A stretch of 64,000 bases of DNA from positions 1,302,001 to 1,366,000 of the forward strand of contig JAUIZM010000026.1 in assembly GCA_030848705.1 (NCBI GenBank). The letters run 5' to 3'. How positions within the stretch are numbered: position 1 is the first letter of the stretch; each line of letters begins with the position of its first letter. Source of the DNA: Heracleum sosnowskyi (Eukaryota; Streptophyta; Magnoliopsida; Apiales; Apiaceae). The position numbers were made by a program, and so were the translations under genes. Shown here piece after piece: positions 20,784 through 33,193 of this stretch. The notes under the pieces were generated by a model. That model was not told where the DNA came from and did no database searches. It was given only the letters and a program-made list of their open reading frames with translations.

Positions 20784-22964
20784 TCCGTGCATGAATCGGA
20801 GCAGATACCAGGGGACTCCCGATTACGTATACCTCTAAAGGGAGGTATACCAGGAAAATGGGGAAAAATTGAAGCGGGCCATTTTTGGATATTTTCTCAT
20901 AGCTTGACCCTTTGGGTTTATAGAATTGGAGAAAAGTTCATTTGGGGATGTCCGTGCATGAATCGGAGCAGATACCAGGGGACGCCTGATTACGTATACC
21001 TCTAAAGGGAGGTATACCAGGAAAATGGGGAAAAATTGAAGCGGGCCATTTTGTGGATATTTTCTCATAGCTTGACCCTATGGGTTTATAGAATTGCACA
21101 AAAGTTCATTTGGGGATGTCCGTGCATGAATCGGAGCAGATACCAGGGGACGCCCGATTACGTATACCTCTAAAGGGTGGTATACCAGGAAAATGGGGAA
21201 AAATTGAAGCGGGCCGTTTTGTGGATATTTTCTCATAGCTTGACCCTATGGGTTTATAGAATTGCATAAAAGTTCATTTGGGGATGTCCGTGCATGAATC
21301 GGAGCAGATACCAGGGGACGCCTGATTACGTATACCTCAAAAGGGAGGTATACCAGGAAAATGGGGAAAAATTGAAGCGGGCCGTTTTGTGGATATTTTC
21401 TCATAGCTTGACCCTATGGGTTTATAGAATTGCACAAAAGTTCATTTGGGGATGTCCGTGCATGAATCGGTGCAGATACCAGGGGACGCCCGATTACGTA
21501 TACCTCTAAAGGGAGGTATACCAGGAAAATGGGGAAAAATTGAAGCGGGCCATTTTTGGATATTTTCTCATAGCTTGACCCTTTGGGTTTATAGAATTGT
21601 AGAAAAGTTCATTTGGGGATGTCCGTGCATGAATCGGAGCAGATACCAGGGGACGCCCGATTACGTATTCCTCTAAAGGGAGGTATACAAGGAAAATGGA
21701 GAGAAATTGAAGCGGGCCGTTTTGTGGATATTTTCTCATAGCTTGACCCTATGGGTTTATAGAATTGCACAAAAGTTCATTTGGGGATGTCCGTGCATGA
21801 ATCGGAGCAGATACCAGGGGACGCCCGATTACGTATACCTCTAAAGGGAGGTATACCAGGAAAATGGGGAAAAATTGAAGCGGGCCGTTTTTGGATATTT
21901 TCTCATAGCTTGACCCTTTGGGTTTATAGAATTGTAGAAAAGTTCATTTGGGGATGTCCGTGCATGAATCGGAGCAGATACCAGGGGACGCCCGATTACG
22001 TATACCTCTAAAGGGAGGTATACAAGGAAAATGGAGAAAAATTGAAGCGGGCCCTTTTGTGGATATTTTCTCGTAGCTTGACCCTATGGGTTTATAGAAT
22101 TGCAGTAAAGTTCATTTGGGGATGTCCGTGCCTGAATCGGAGAAGATACCAGGGGACGCCCGATTACGTATACCTCTAAAGGGGGGTATACAAGGAAAAT
22201 GTAGAAAAATTGAAGCAGACCCTTTTGTGGATATTTTCTCGTAGCTTGACCCTATGGGTTTATAGAATTGCATAAAACTTTATTTGTGGATGTCCGTGCC
22301 TGAATCAGAGAAGATACCAGGGGACGCCCGATTACGTATACCTCTAAAGGGAGGTATACAAGGAAAATGGAGAAAAATTGAAGCGGGCCGTTTTGTGGAT
22401 ATTTTCTCATAGCTTGACCCTATGGGTTTATAGAATTGCACAAAAGTTCATTTGGGGATGTCCGTGCATGAATCGGAGCAGATACTAGGGGACGCCTGAT
22501 TACGTATACCTCTAAAGGGAGGTATACCAGGAAAATGGGGAAAAATTGAAGCGGGCCGTTTTGTGGATATTTTCTCATAGCTTGACCCTATGGGTTTATA
22601 GAATTGCACAAAAGTTCATTTGGGGATGTCCGTGCATGAATCAGAGCAGATACCAGGGGACGCCCGATTACGTATACCTCTAAAGGGAGGTATACCAGGA
22701 AAATGGGGAAAAATTGAAGCGGGCCGTTTTGTGGATATTTTCTCATAGCTTGACCCTATTGGTTTATAGAATTGCAGAAAAGTTCATTTGGGGATGTCCG
22801 TGCATGAATCGGAGCAGATACCAGGGGACGCCTGATTACGTATACCTCTAAAGGGAGGTAAACCAGGAAAATGGGGAAAAATTGAAGCGGGCCGTTTTAT
22901 GGATATTTTCTCATAGCTTGACCCTATGGGTTTATAGAATTGCACAAAAGTTCATTTGGGGATG
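20784..22964 (+). repeat. 13-mer HOR, first occurrence (2181 bp)
   Basis: Order a, then three AB monomers, then c-d-h-k-l-m and three AB monomers. The second AB monomer (21119) has 'aaagggtgg' and ends gcataaaag; the d monomer (21622) has gtattcc. The same combination appears in the 2180-bp units at 55489 and 57669. Confidence 0.85.
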
Positions 22965-24808
22965 TCCGTGCATGAATCGGAGCAGATACCAGGGGACTCC
23001 CGATTACGTATACCTCTAAAGGGAGGTATACCAGGAAAATGGGGAAAAATTGAAGCGGGCCATTTTTGGATATTTTCTCATAGCTTGACCCTTTGGGTTT
23101 ATAGAATTGGAGAAAAGTTCATTTGGGGATGTCCGTGCATTAATCGGAGCAGATACCAGGGGACGCTCGATTACATATACCTCTAAAGGGAGGTATACAA
23201 GGAAAATGGAGAAAAATTGAAGCGGGCCGTTTTGTGGATATTTTCTCATAGCTTGACCCGATGGGTTTATAGAATTGCACAAAAGTTCATTTGGGGATGT
23301 CCGTGCATGAATCGGTACAGATACCAGGGGACGCCCGATTACGTATACCTCTAAAGGGAGGTATACCAGGAAAATGGGGAAAAATTGAAGCGGGCCATTT
23401 TTGGATATTTTCTCATAGCTTGACCCTTTGGGTTTATAGAATTGTAGAAAAGTTCATTTGGGGATGTCCGTGCATGAATCGGAGCAGATACCAGGGGACG
23501 CCCGATTACGTATACCTCTAAAGGGAGGTATACAAGGAAAATGGAGAAAAATTGAAGTGGGCCGTTTTGTGGATATTTTCTCATAGCTTGACCCTATGGG
23601 TTTATAGAATTGCACAAAAGTTCATTTGGGGATGTCCGTGCATGAATCGGAGCAGATACCAGGGGACGCCCGATTACGTATACCTCTAAAGGGAGGTAAA
23701 CCAGGAAAATGGGGAAAAATTGAAGCGGGCCGTTTTTGGATATTTTCTCATAGCTTGACCCTTTGGGTTTATAGAATTGTAGAAAAGTTCATTTGGGGAT
23801 ATCCGTGCATGAATCGGAGCAGATACCAGGGGACGCCCGATTACGTATACCTCTAAAGGGAGGTATACAAGGAAAATGGAGAAAAATTGAAGCAGGCCCT
23901 TTTGTGGATATTTTCTCATAGCTTGACCCTATGGGTTTATAGAATTGCAGAAAAGTTCATTTGGGGATGTCCGTGCATGAATCGGAGCAGATACCAGGGG
24001 ACGCCTAATTACGTATACCTCTAAAGGGAGGTATACCAGGAAAATGGGGAAAAATTGAAGCAGGCCGTTTTGTGGATATTTTCTCATAGCTTGACCCTAT
24101 GGGTTTATAGAATTGCACAAAAGTTCATTTGGGGATGTCCGTGCATGAATCGGAGCAGATACCAGGGGACTCCCGATTACGTATACCTCTAAAGGGAGGT
24201 ATACCAGGAAAATGGGGAAAAATTGAAGCGGGCCGTTTTGTGGATATTTTCTCATAGCTTGACCCTATGGGTTTATAGACTTGCACAAAAGTTCATTTGG
24301 GGATGTCCGTGCATGAATCGGAGCAGATACCAGGGGACTCCCGATTACGTATACCTCTAAAGGGAGGTATACCAGGAAAATGGGGAAAAATTGAAGCGGG
24401 CCATTTTTGGATATTTTCTCATAGCTTGACCCTTTGGGTTTATAGAATTGGAGAAAAGTTCATTTGGGGATGTCCGTGCATGAATCGGAGCAGATACCAG
24501 GGGACGCCCGATTACGTATACCTCTAAAGGGAGGTATACCAGGAAAATGGGGAAAAATTGAAGCGGGCCGTTTTGTGGATATTTTCTCATAGCTTGACCC
24601 TATGGGTTTATAGAATTGCAGAAAAGTTCATTTGGGGATGTCCGTGCATGAATCGGAGCAGATACCAGGGGACGCCTGATTACGTATACCTCTAAAGGGA
24701 GGTAAACCAGGAAAATGGGGAAAAATTGAAGCGGGCCGTTTTATGGATATTTTCTCATAGCTTGACCCTATGGGTTTATAGAATTGCACAAAAGTTCATT
24801 TGGGGATG
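22965..24808 (+). repeat. 11-mer HOR of different order, copy 1 (1844 bp)
   Basis: Order a-b-c-d-h-i-e-x-a-f-g. Private markers include 'gtgcattaatcgg' and 'gattacatatacc' in b, 'ggaggtaaacc' in h and 'gcctaattacg' in e. It has the same length as the canonical 11-mer but a different composition. Confidence 0.88.
24138..24305 (+). repeat. Type monomer, class x (group AB, 168 bp)
   Basis: It combines the gactcccgat site of class a with the ccgttttgtgg/ccctatggg body of class g, and ends 'tagacttgcac' instead of tagaattgcac. Copies with this private ending are at 24138, 25982, 26653, 31853 and 32523, and in the hybrid monomer at 29169. Copies at 37715 and 39057 have the ordinary ending. Confidence 0.86.
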
Positions 24809-26652
24809 TCCGTGCATGAATCGGAGCAGATACCAGGCGACTCCGGATTACGTATACCTCTAAAGGGAGGTATACCAGGAAAATGGGGAAAAATTGAAGC
24901 GGGCCATTTTTGGATATTTTCTCATAGCTTGACCCTTTGGGTTTATAGAATTGGAGAAAAGTTCATTTGGGGATGTCCGTGCATTAATCGGAGCAGATAC
25001 CAGGGGACGCTCGATTACATATACCTCTAAAGGGAGGTATACAAGGAAAATGGAGAAAAATTGAAGCGGGCCGTTTTGTGGATATTTTCTCATAGCTTGA
25101 CCCGATGGGTTTATAGAATTGCACAAAAGTTCATTTGGGGATGTCCGTGCATGAATCGGTACAGATACCAGGGGACGCCCGATTACGTATACCTCTAAAG
25201 GGAGGTATACCAGGAAAATGGGGAAAAATTGAAGCGGGCCATTTTTGGATATTTTCTCATAGCTTGACCCTTTGGGTTTATAGAATTGTAGAAAAGTTCA
25301 TTTGGGGATGTCCGTGCATGAATCGGAGCAGATACCAGGGGACGCCCGATTACGTATACCTCTAAAGGGAGGTATACAAGGAAAATGGAGAAAAATTGAA
25401 GTGGGCCGTTTTGTGGATATTTTCTCATAGCTTGACCCTATGGGTTTATAGAATTGCACAAAAGTTCATTTGGGGATGTCCGTGCATGAATCGGAGCAGA
25501 TACCAGGGGACGCCCGATTACGTATACCTCTAAAGGGAGGTAAACCAGGAAAATGGGGAAAAATTGAAGCGGGCCGTTTTTGGATATTTTCTCATAGCTT
25601 GACCCTTTGGGTTTATAGAATTGTAGAAAAGTTCATTTGGGGATATCCGTGCATGAATCGGAGCAGATACCAGGGGACGCCCGATTACGTATACCTCTAA
25701 AGGGAGGTATACAAGGAAAATGGAGAAAAATTGAAGCAGGCCCTTTTGTGGATATTTTCTCATAGCTTGACCCTATGGGTTTATAGAATTGCAGAAAAGT
25801 TCATTTGGGGATGTCCGTGCATGAATCGGAGCAGATACCAGGGGACGCCTAATTACGTATACCTCTAAAGGGAGGTATACCAGGAAAATGGGGAAAAATT
25901 GAAGCAGGCCGTTTTGTGGATATTTTCTCATAGCTTGACCCTATGGGTTTATAGAATTGCACAAAAGTTCATTTGGGGATGTCCGTGCATGAATCGGAGC
26001 AGATACCAGGGGTCTCCCGATTACGTATACCTCTAAAGGGAGGTATACCAGGAAAATGGGGAAAAATTGAAGCGGGCCGTTTTGTGGATATTTTCTCATA
26101 GCTTGACCCTATGGGTTTATAGACTTGCACAAAAGTTCATTTGGGGATGTCCGTGCATGAATCGGAGCAGATACCAGGGGACTCCCGATTACGTATACCT
26201 CTAAAGGGAGGTATACCAGGAAAATGGGGAAAAATTGAAGCGGGCCATTTTTGGATATTTTCTCATAGCTTGACCCTTTGGGTTTATAGAATTGGAGAAA
26301 AGTTCATTTGGGGATGTCCGTGCATGAATCGGAGCAGATACCAGGGGACGCCCGATTACGTATACCTCTAAAGGGAGGTATACCAGGAAAATGGGGAAAA
26401 ATTGAAGCGGGCCGTTTTGTGGATATTTTCTCATAGCTTGACCCTATGGGTTTATAGAATTGCAGAAAAGTTCATTTGGGGATGTCCGTGCATGAATCGG
26501 AGCAGATACCAGGGGACGCCTGATTACATATACCTCTAAAGGGAGGTATACCAGGAAAATGGGGAAAAATTGAAGCGGGCCGTTTTGTGGATATTTTCTC
26601 ATAGCTTGACCCTATGGGTTTATAGAATTGCACAAAAGTTCATTTGGGGATG
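24809..26652 (+). repeat. 11-mer HOR of different order, copy 2 (1844 bp)
   Basis: It repeats the preceding unit with all its private markers (b at 24976, h at 25479, e at 25814). Differences I see are 'ccaggcgactccgg' in its first a, 'ggggtctcccg' in x, and gattacata in the final g. Confidence 0.88.
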
Positions 26653-27323
26653 TCCGTGCATGAATCGGAGCAGATACCAGGGGACTCCCGATTACGTATA
26701 CCTCTAAAGGGAGGTATACCAGGAAAATGGGGAAAAATTGAAGCGGGCCGTTTTGTGGATATTTTCTCATAGCTTGACCCTATGGGTTTATAGACTTGCA
26801 CAAAAGTTCATTTGGGGATGTCCGTGCATGAATCGGAGCAGATACCAGGGGACTCCCGATTACGTATACCTCTAAAGGGAGGTATACCAGGAAAATGGGG
26901 AAAAATTGAAGCGGGCCATTTTTGGATATTTTCTCATAGCTTGACCCTTTGGGTTTATAGAATTGGAGAAAAGTTCATTTGGGGATGTCCGTGCATGAAT
27001 CGGAGCAGATACCAGGGGACGCCCGATTACGTATACCTCTAAAGGGAGGTATACCAGGAAAATGGGGAAAAATTGAAGCGGGCCGTTTTGTGGATATTTT
27101 CTCATAGCTTGACCCTATGGGTTTATAGAATTGCAGAAAAGTTCATTTGGGGATGTCCGTGCATGAATCGGAGCAGATACCAGGGGACGCCTGATTACAT
27201 ATACCTCTAAAGGGAGGTATACCAGGAAAATGGGGAAAAATTGAAGCGGGCCGTTTTGTGGATATTTTCTCATAGCTTGACCCTATGGGTTTATAGAATT
27301 GCACAAAAGTTCATTTGGGGATG
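26653..27323 (+). repeat. Tetramer x-a-f-g duplicate (671 bp)
   Basis: It repeats the x-a-f-g that closes the preceding unit (25982-26652), including gattacata in g. The same tetramer is present twice in tandem at 31853-33193. Confidence 0.86.
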
Positions 27324-29839
27324 TCCGTGCATGAATCGGAGCAGATACCAGGGGACTCCCGATTACGTATACCTCTAAAGGGAGGTATACCAGGAAAATG
27401 GGGAAAAATTGAAGCGGGCCATTTTTGGATATTTTCTCATAGCTTGACCCTTTGGGTTTATAGAATTGGAGAAAAGTTCATTTGGGGATGTCCGTGCATG
27501 AATCGGAGCAGATACCAGGGGACGCTCGATTACGTATACCTCTAAAGGGAGGTATACAAGGAAAATGGAGAAAAATTGAAGCGGGCCGTTTTGTGGATAT
27601 TTTCTCATAGCTTGACCCGATGGGTTTATAGAATTGCACAAAAGTTCATTTGGGGATGTCCGTGCATGAATCGGTACAGATACCAGGGGACGCCCGATTA
27701 CGTATACCTCTAAAGGGAGGTATACCAGGAAAATGGGGAAAAATTGAAGCGGGCCATTTTTGGATATTTTCTCATAGCTTGACCCTTTGGGGTTTATAGA
27801 ATTGTAGAAAAGTTCATTTGGGGATGTCCGTGCATGAATCGGAGCAGATACCAGGGGACGCCCGATTACGTATACCTCTAAAGGGAGGTATACAAGGAAA
27901 ATGGAGAAAAATTGAAGCGGGCCGTTTTGTGGATATTTTCTCATAGCTTGACCCTATGGGTTTATAGAATTGCACAAAAGTTCATTTGGGGATGTCCGTA
28001 CATGAATCGGAGCAGATACCAGGGGACGCCCGATTACGTATACCTCTAAAGGGAGGTATACCAGGAAAATGGGGAAACATTGAAGCGGGCCGTTTTTGGA
28101 TATTTTCTCATAGCTTGACCCTTTGGGTTTATAGAATTATAGAAAAGTGCATTTGGGGATATCCGTGCATGAATCGGAGTAGATACCAGGGGACGCCCGA
28201 TTACGTATACCTCTAAAGGGAGGTATACAAGGAAAATGGAGAAAAATTGAAGCGGGCCCTTTTGTGGATATTTTCTCGTACCTTGACCCTATGGGTTTAT
28301 AGAATTGCAGTAAAGTTCATTTGGGGATGTCCGTGCCTGAATCGGAGAAGATACCAGGGGACGCCTGATTACGTATACCTCTAAAGGGAGGTATACAAGG
28401 AAATGTAGAAAAATTGAAGCAGACCCTTTTGTGGATATTTTCTCGTAGCTTGACCCTATGGGTTTATAGAATTGCATAAAACTTCATTTGTGGATGTCCG
28501 TGCCTGAATCAGAGAAGATACCAGGGGACGCCCGATTACGTATACCTCTAAAGGGAGGTATACAAGGAAAATGGAGAAAAATTGAAGCGGGCCGTTTTGT
28601 GGATATTTTCTCATAGCTTGACCCTATGGGTTTATAGAATTGCACAAAATTTCATTTGGGGATGTCCGTGCATGAATCGGAGCAGATACCAGGGGACGCC
28701 TGATTACGTATACCTCTAAAGGGAGGTATACCAGGAAAATGGGGAAAAATTGAAGCGGGCCGTTTTGTGGATATTTTCACATAGCTTGACCCTATGGGTT
28801 TATAGAATTGCACAAAAGTTCATTTGGGGATGTCCGTGCATGAATCGGAGCAGATACCAGGGGACGCCCGATTACGTATACCTCTAAAGGGAGGTATACC
28901 AGGAAAATGGGGAAAAATTGAAGCGGGCCGTTTTGTGGATATTTTCTCATAGCTTGACCCTATGGGTTTATAAAATTGCAGAAAAGTTCATTTGGGGATG
29001 TCCGTGCATGAATCGGAGTAGATACCAGGGGACGCCTGATTACGTATACCTCTAAAGGGAGGTATACCAGGAAAATGGGGAAAAATTGAAGCGGGCCGTT
29101 TTGTGGATATTTTCTCATAGCTTGACCCTATGGGTTTATAGAATTGCAGAAAAGTTCATTTGGGGATGTCCGTGCATGAATCGGAGCAGATACCAGGGGA
29201 CGCCTGATTACGTATACCTCTAAAGGGAGGTATACCAGGAAAATGGGGAAAAATTGAAGCAGGCCGTTTTGTGGATATTTTCTCATAGCTTGACCCTATG
29301 GGTTTATAGACTTGCACAAAAGTTCATTTGGGGATGTCCGTGCATGAATCGGAGCAGATACCAGGGGACTCCCGATTACGTATACCTCTAAAGGGAGGTA
29401 TACCAGGAAAATGGGGAAAAATTGAAGCGGGCCATTTTTGGATATTTTCTCATAGCTTGACCCTTTGGGTTTATAGAATTGGAGAAAAGTTCATTTGGGG
29501 ATGTCCGTGCATGAATCGGAGCAGATACCAGGGGACGCCCGATTACGTATACCTCTAAAGGGAGGTATACCAGGAAAATGGGGAAAAATTGAAGCGGGCC
29601 GTTTTGTGGATATTTTCTCATAGCTTGACCCTATGGGTTTATAGAATTGCAGAAAATTTCATTTGGGGATGTCCGTGCATGAATCGGAGCAGATACCAGG
29701 GGACGCCTGATTACGTATACCTCTAAAGGGAGGTATACCAGGAAAATGGGGAAAAATTGAAGCGGGCCGTTTTGTGGATATTTTCTCATAGCTTGACCCT
29801 ATGGGTTTATAGAATTGCACAAAAGTTCATTTGGGGATG
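27324..29839 (+). repeat. 15-mer HOR (2516 bp)
   Basis: Order a-b-c-d-h-k-l-m-e-f-g-(g/x)-a-f-g. The c monomer at 27659 has a 1-bp G insertion near 27790. The monomer at 29169 begins as the g copy seen at 31685 and ends 'tagacttgcac' like x. Shared markers with the next unit are 'gtacatgaatcgg' before h, 'gaaacattgaag' in h and 'cgtaccttg' in k. Confidence 0.86.
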
Positions 29840-32800
29840 TCCGTGCATGAATCGGAGCAGATACCAGGGGACTCCCGATTACGTATACCTCTAAAGGGAG
29901 GTATACCAGGAAAATGGGGAAAAATTGAAGCGGGCCATTTTTGGATATTTTCTCATAGCTTGACCCTTTGGGTTTATAGAATTGGAGAAAAGTTCATTTG
30001 GGGATGTCCGTGCATGAATCGGAGCAGATACCAGGGGACGCTCGATTACGTATACCTCTAAAGGGAGGTATACAAGGAAAATGGAGAAAAATTGAAGCGG
30101 GCCGTTTTGTGGATATTTTCTCATAGCTTGACCCGATGGGTTTATAGAATTGCACAAAAGTTCATTTGGGGATGTCCGTGCATGAATCGGTACAGATACC
30201 AGGGGACGCCCGATTACGTATACCTCTAAAGGGAGGTATACCAGGAAAATGGGGAAAAATTGAAGCGGGCCATTTTTGGATATTTTCTCATAGCTTGACC
30301 CTTTGGGTTTATAGAATTGTAGAAAAGTTCATTTGGGGATGTCCGTGCATGAATCGGAGCAGATACCAGGGGACGCCCGATTACGTATACCTCTAAAGGG
30401 AGGTATACAAGGAAAATGGAGAAAAATTGAAGCGGGCCGTTTTGTGGATATTTTCTCATAGCTTGACCCTATGGGTTTATAGAATTGCACAAAAGTTCAT
30501 TTGGGGATGTCCGTACATGAATCGGAGCAGATACCAGGGGACGCCCGATTACGTATACCTCTAAAGGGAGGTATACCAGGAAAATGGGGAAACATTGAAG
30601 CGGGCCGTTTTTGGATATTTTCTCATAGCTTGACCCTTTGGGTTTATAGAATTATAGAAAAGTGCATTTGGGGATATCCGTGCATGAATCGGAGCAGATA
30701 CCAGGGGACGCCCGATTACGTATACCTCTAAAGGGAGGTATACAAGGAAAATGGAGAAAAATTGAAGCGGGCCCTTTTGTGGATATTTTCTCGTACCTTG
30801 ACCCTATGGGTTTATAGAATTGCAGTAAAGTTCATTTGGGGATGTCCGTGCCTGAATCGGAGAAGATACCAGGGGACGCCTGATTACGTATACCTCTAAA
30901 GGGAGGTATACAAGGAAATGTAGAAAAATTGAAGCAGACCCTTTTGTGGATATTTTCTCGTAGCTTGACCCTATGGGTTTATAGAATTGCATAAAACTTC
31001 ATTTGTGGATGTCCGTGCCTGAATCAGAGAAGATACCAGGGGACGCCCGATTACGTATACCTCTAAAGGGAAGGTATACAAGGAAAATGGAGAAAAATTG
31101 AAGCGGGCCGTTTTGTGGATATTTTCTCATAGCTTGACCCTATGGGTTTATAGAATTGCACAAAATTTCATTTGGGGATGTCCGTGCATGAATCGGAGCA
31201 GATACCAGGGGACGCCTGATTACGTATACCTCTAAAGGGAGGTATACCAGGAAAATGGGGAAAAATTGAAGCGGGCCGTTTTGTGGATATTTTCACATAG
31301 CTTGACCCTATGGGTTTATAGAATTGCACAAAAGTTCATTTGGGGATGTCCGTGCATGAATCGGAGCAGATACCAGGGGACGCCCGATTACGTATACCTC
31401 TAAAGGGAGGTATACTAGGAAAATGGGGAAAAATTGAAGCGGGCCGTTTTGTGGATATTTTCTCATAGCTTGACCCTATGGGTTTATAAAATTGCAGAAA
31501 AGTTCATTTGGGGATGTCCGTGCATGAATCGGAGTAGATACCAGGGGACGCCTGATTACGTATACCTCTAAAGGGAGGTATACCAGGAAAATGGGGAAAA
31601 ATTGAAGCGGGCCGTTTTGTGGATATTTTCTCATAGCTTGACCCTATGGGTTTATAGAATTGCAGAAAAGTTCATTTGGGGATGTCCGTGCATGAATCGG
31701 AGCAGATACCAGGGGACGCCTGATTACGTATACCTCTAAAGGGAGGTATACCAGGAAAATGGGGAAAAATTGAAGCAGGCCGTTTTGTGGATATTTTCTC
31801 ATAGCTTGACCCTATGGGTTTATAGAATTGCACAAAAGTTCATTTGGGGATGTCCGTGCATGAATCGGAGCAGATACCAGGGGACTCCCGATTACGTATA
31901 CCTCTAAAGGGAGGTATACCAGGAAAATGGGGAAAAATTGAAGCGGGCCGTTTTGTGGATATTTTCTCATAGCTTGACCCTATGGGTTTATAGACTTGCA
32001 CAAAAGTTCATTTGGGGATGTCCGTGCATGAATCGGAGCAGATACCAGGGGACTCCCGATTACGTATACCTCTAAAGGGAGGTATACCAGGAAAATGGGG
32101 AAAAATTGAAGCGGGCCATTTTTGGATATTTTCTCATAGCTTGACCCTTTGGGTTTATAGAATTGGAGAAAAGTTCATTTGGGGATGTCCGTGCATGAAT
32201 CGGAGCAGATACCAGGGGACGCCCGATTACGTATACCTCTAAAGGGAGGTATACCAGGAAAATGGGGAAAAATTGAAGCGGGCCGTTTTGTGGATATTTT
32301 CTCATAGCTGGTCCTATGGGTTTATAGAATTGCAGAAAAGTTCATTTGGGGATGTCCGTGCAAGAATCGGAGCAGATACCAGGGGACGCCTGATTACATA
32401 TACCTCTAAAGGGAGGTATACCAGGAAAATGGGGAAAAATTGAAGCGGGCCGTTTTGTGGATATTTTCTCATAGCTTGACCCTATGGGTTTATAGAATTG
32501 CACAAAAGTTCATTTGGGGATGTCCGTGCATGAATCGGAGCAGATACCAGGGGACTCCCGATTACGTATACCTCTAAAGGGAGGTATACCAGGAAAATGG
32601 GGAAAAATTGAAGCGGGCCGTTTTGTGGATATTTTCTCATAGCTTGACCCTATGGGTTTATAGACTTGCACAAAAGTTCATTTGGGGATGTCCGTGCATG
32701 AATCGGAGCAGATACCAGGGGACTCCCGATTACGTATACCTCTAAAGGGAGGTATACCAGGAAAATGGGGAAAAATTGAAGCGGGCCATTTTTGGATATT

Positions 32801-33193
32801 TTCTCATAGCTTGACCCTTTGGGTTTATAGAATTGGAGAAAAGTTCATTTGGGGATGTCCGTGCATGAATCGGAGCAGATACCAGGGGACGCCCGATTAC
32901 GTATACCTCTAAAGGGAGGTATACCAGGAAAATGGGGAAAAATTGAAGCGGGCCGTTTTGTGGATATTTTCTCATAGCTTGACCCTATGGGTTTATAGAA
33001 TTGCAGAAAAGTTCATTTGGGGATGTCCGTGCATGAATCGGAGCAGATACCAGGGGACGCCTGATTACATATACCTCTAAAGGGAGGTATACCAGGAAAA
33101 TGGGGAAAAATTGAAGCGGGCCGTTTTGTGGATATTTTCTCATAGCTTGACCCTATGGGTTTATAGAATTGCACAAAAGTTCATTTGGGGATG
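29840..33193 (+). repeat. 20-monomer expanded relative of the 15-mer (3354 bp)
   Basis: Order a-b-c-d-h-k-l-m-e-f-g-g-x-a-f-g-x-a-f-g. It repeats the 15-mer but has g and x as two full monomers (31685 and 31853) and an extra x-a-f-g. The m at 31012 has a 1-bp insertion in its dyad. The f at 32188 has a garbled 'catagctggtcc' site 1 bp short. Confidence 0.84.

Noticed and set aside
27375..27944. 189-codon minus-strand open reading frame, the longest in the window
   Set aside because: It exists only because a 1-bp G insertion near 27790 joins two frames that are separated in all sister copies (for example 29891-30459). It is translated satellite, not a gene.
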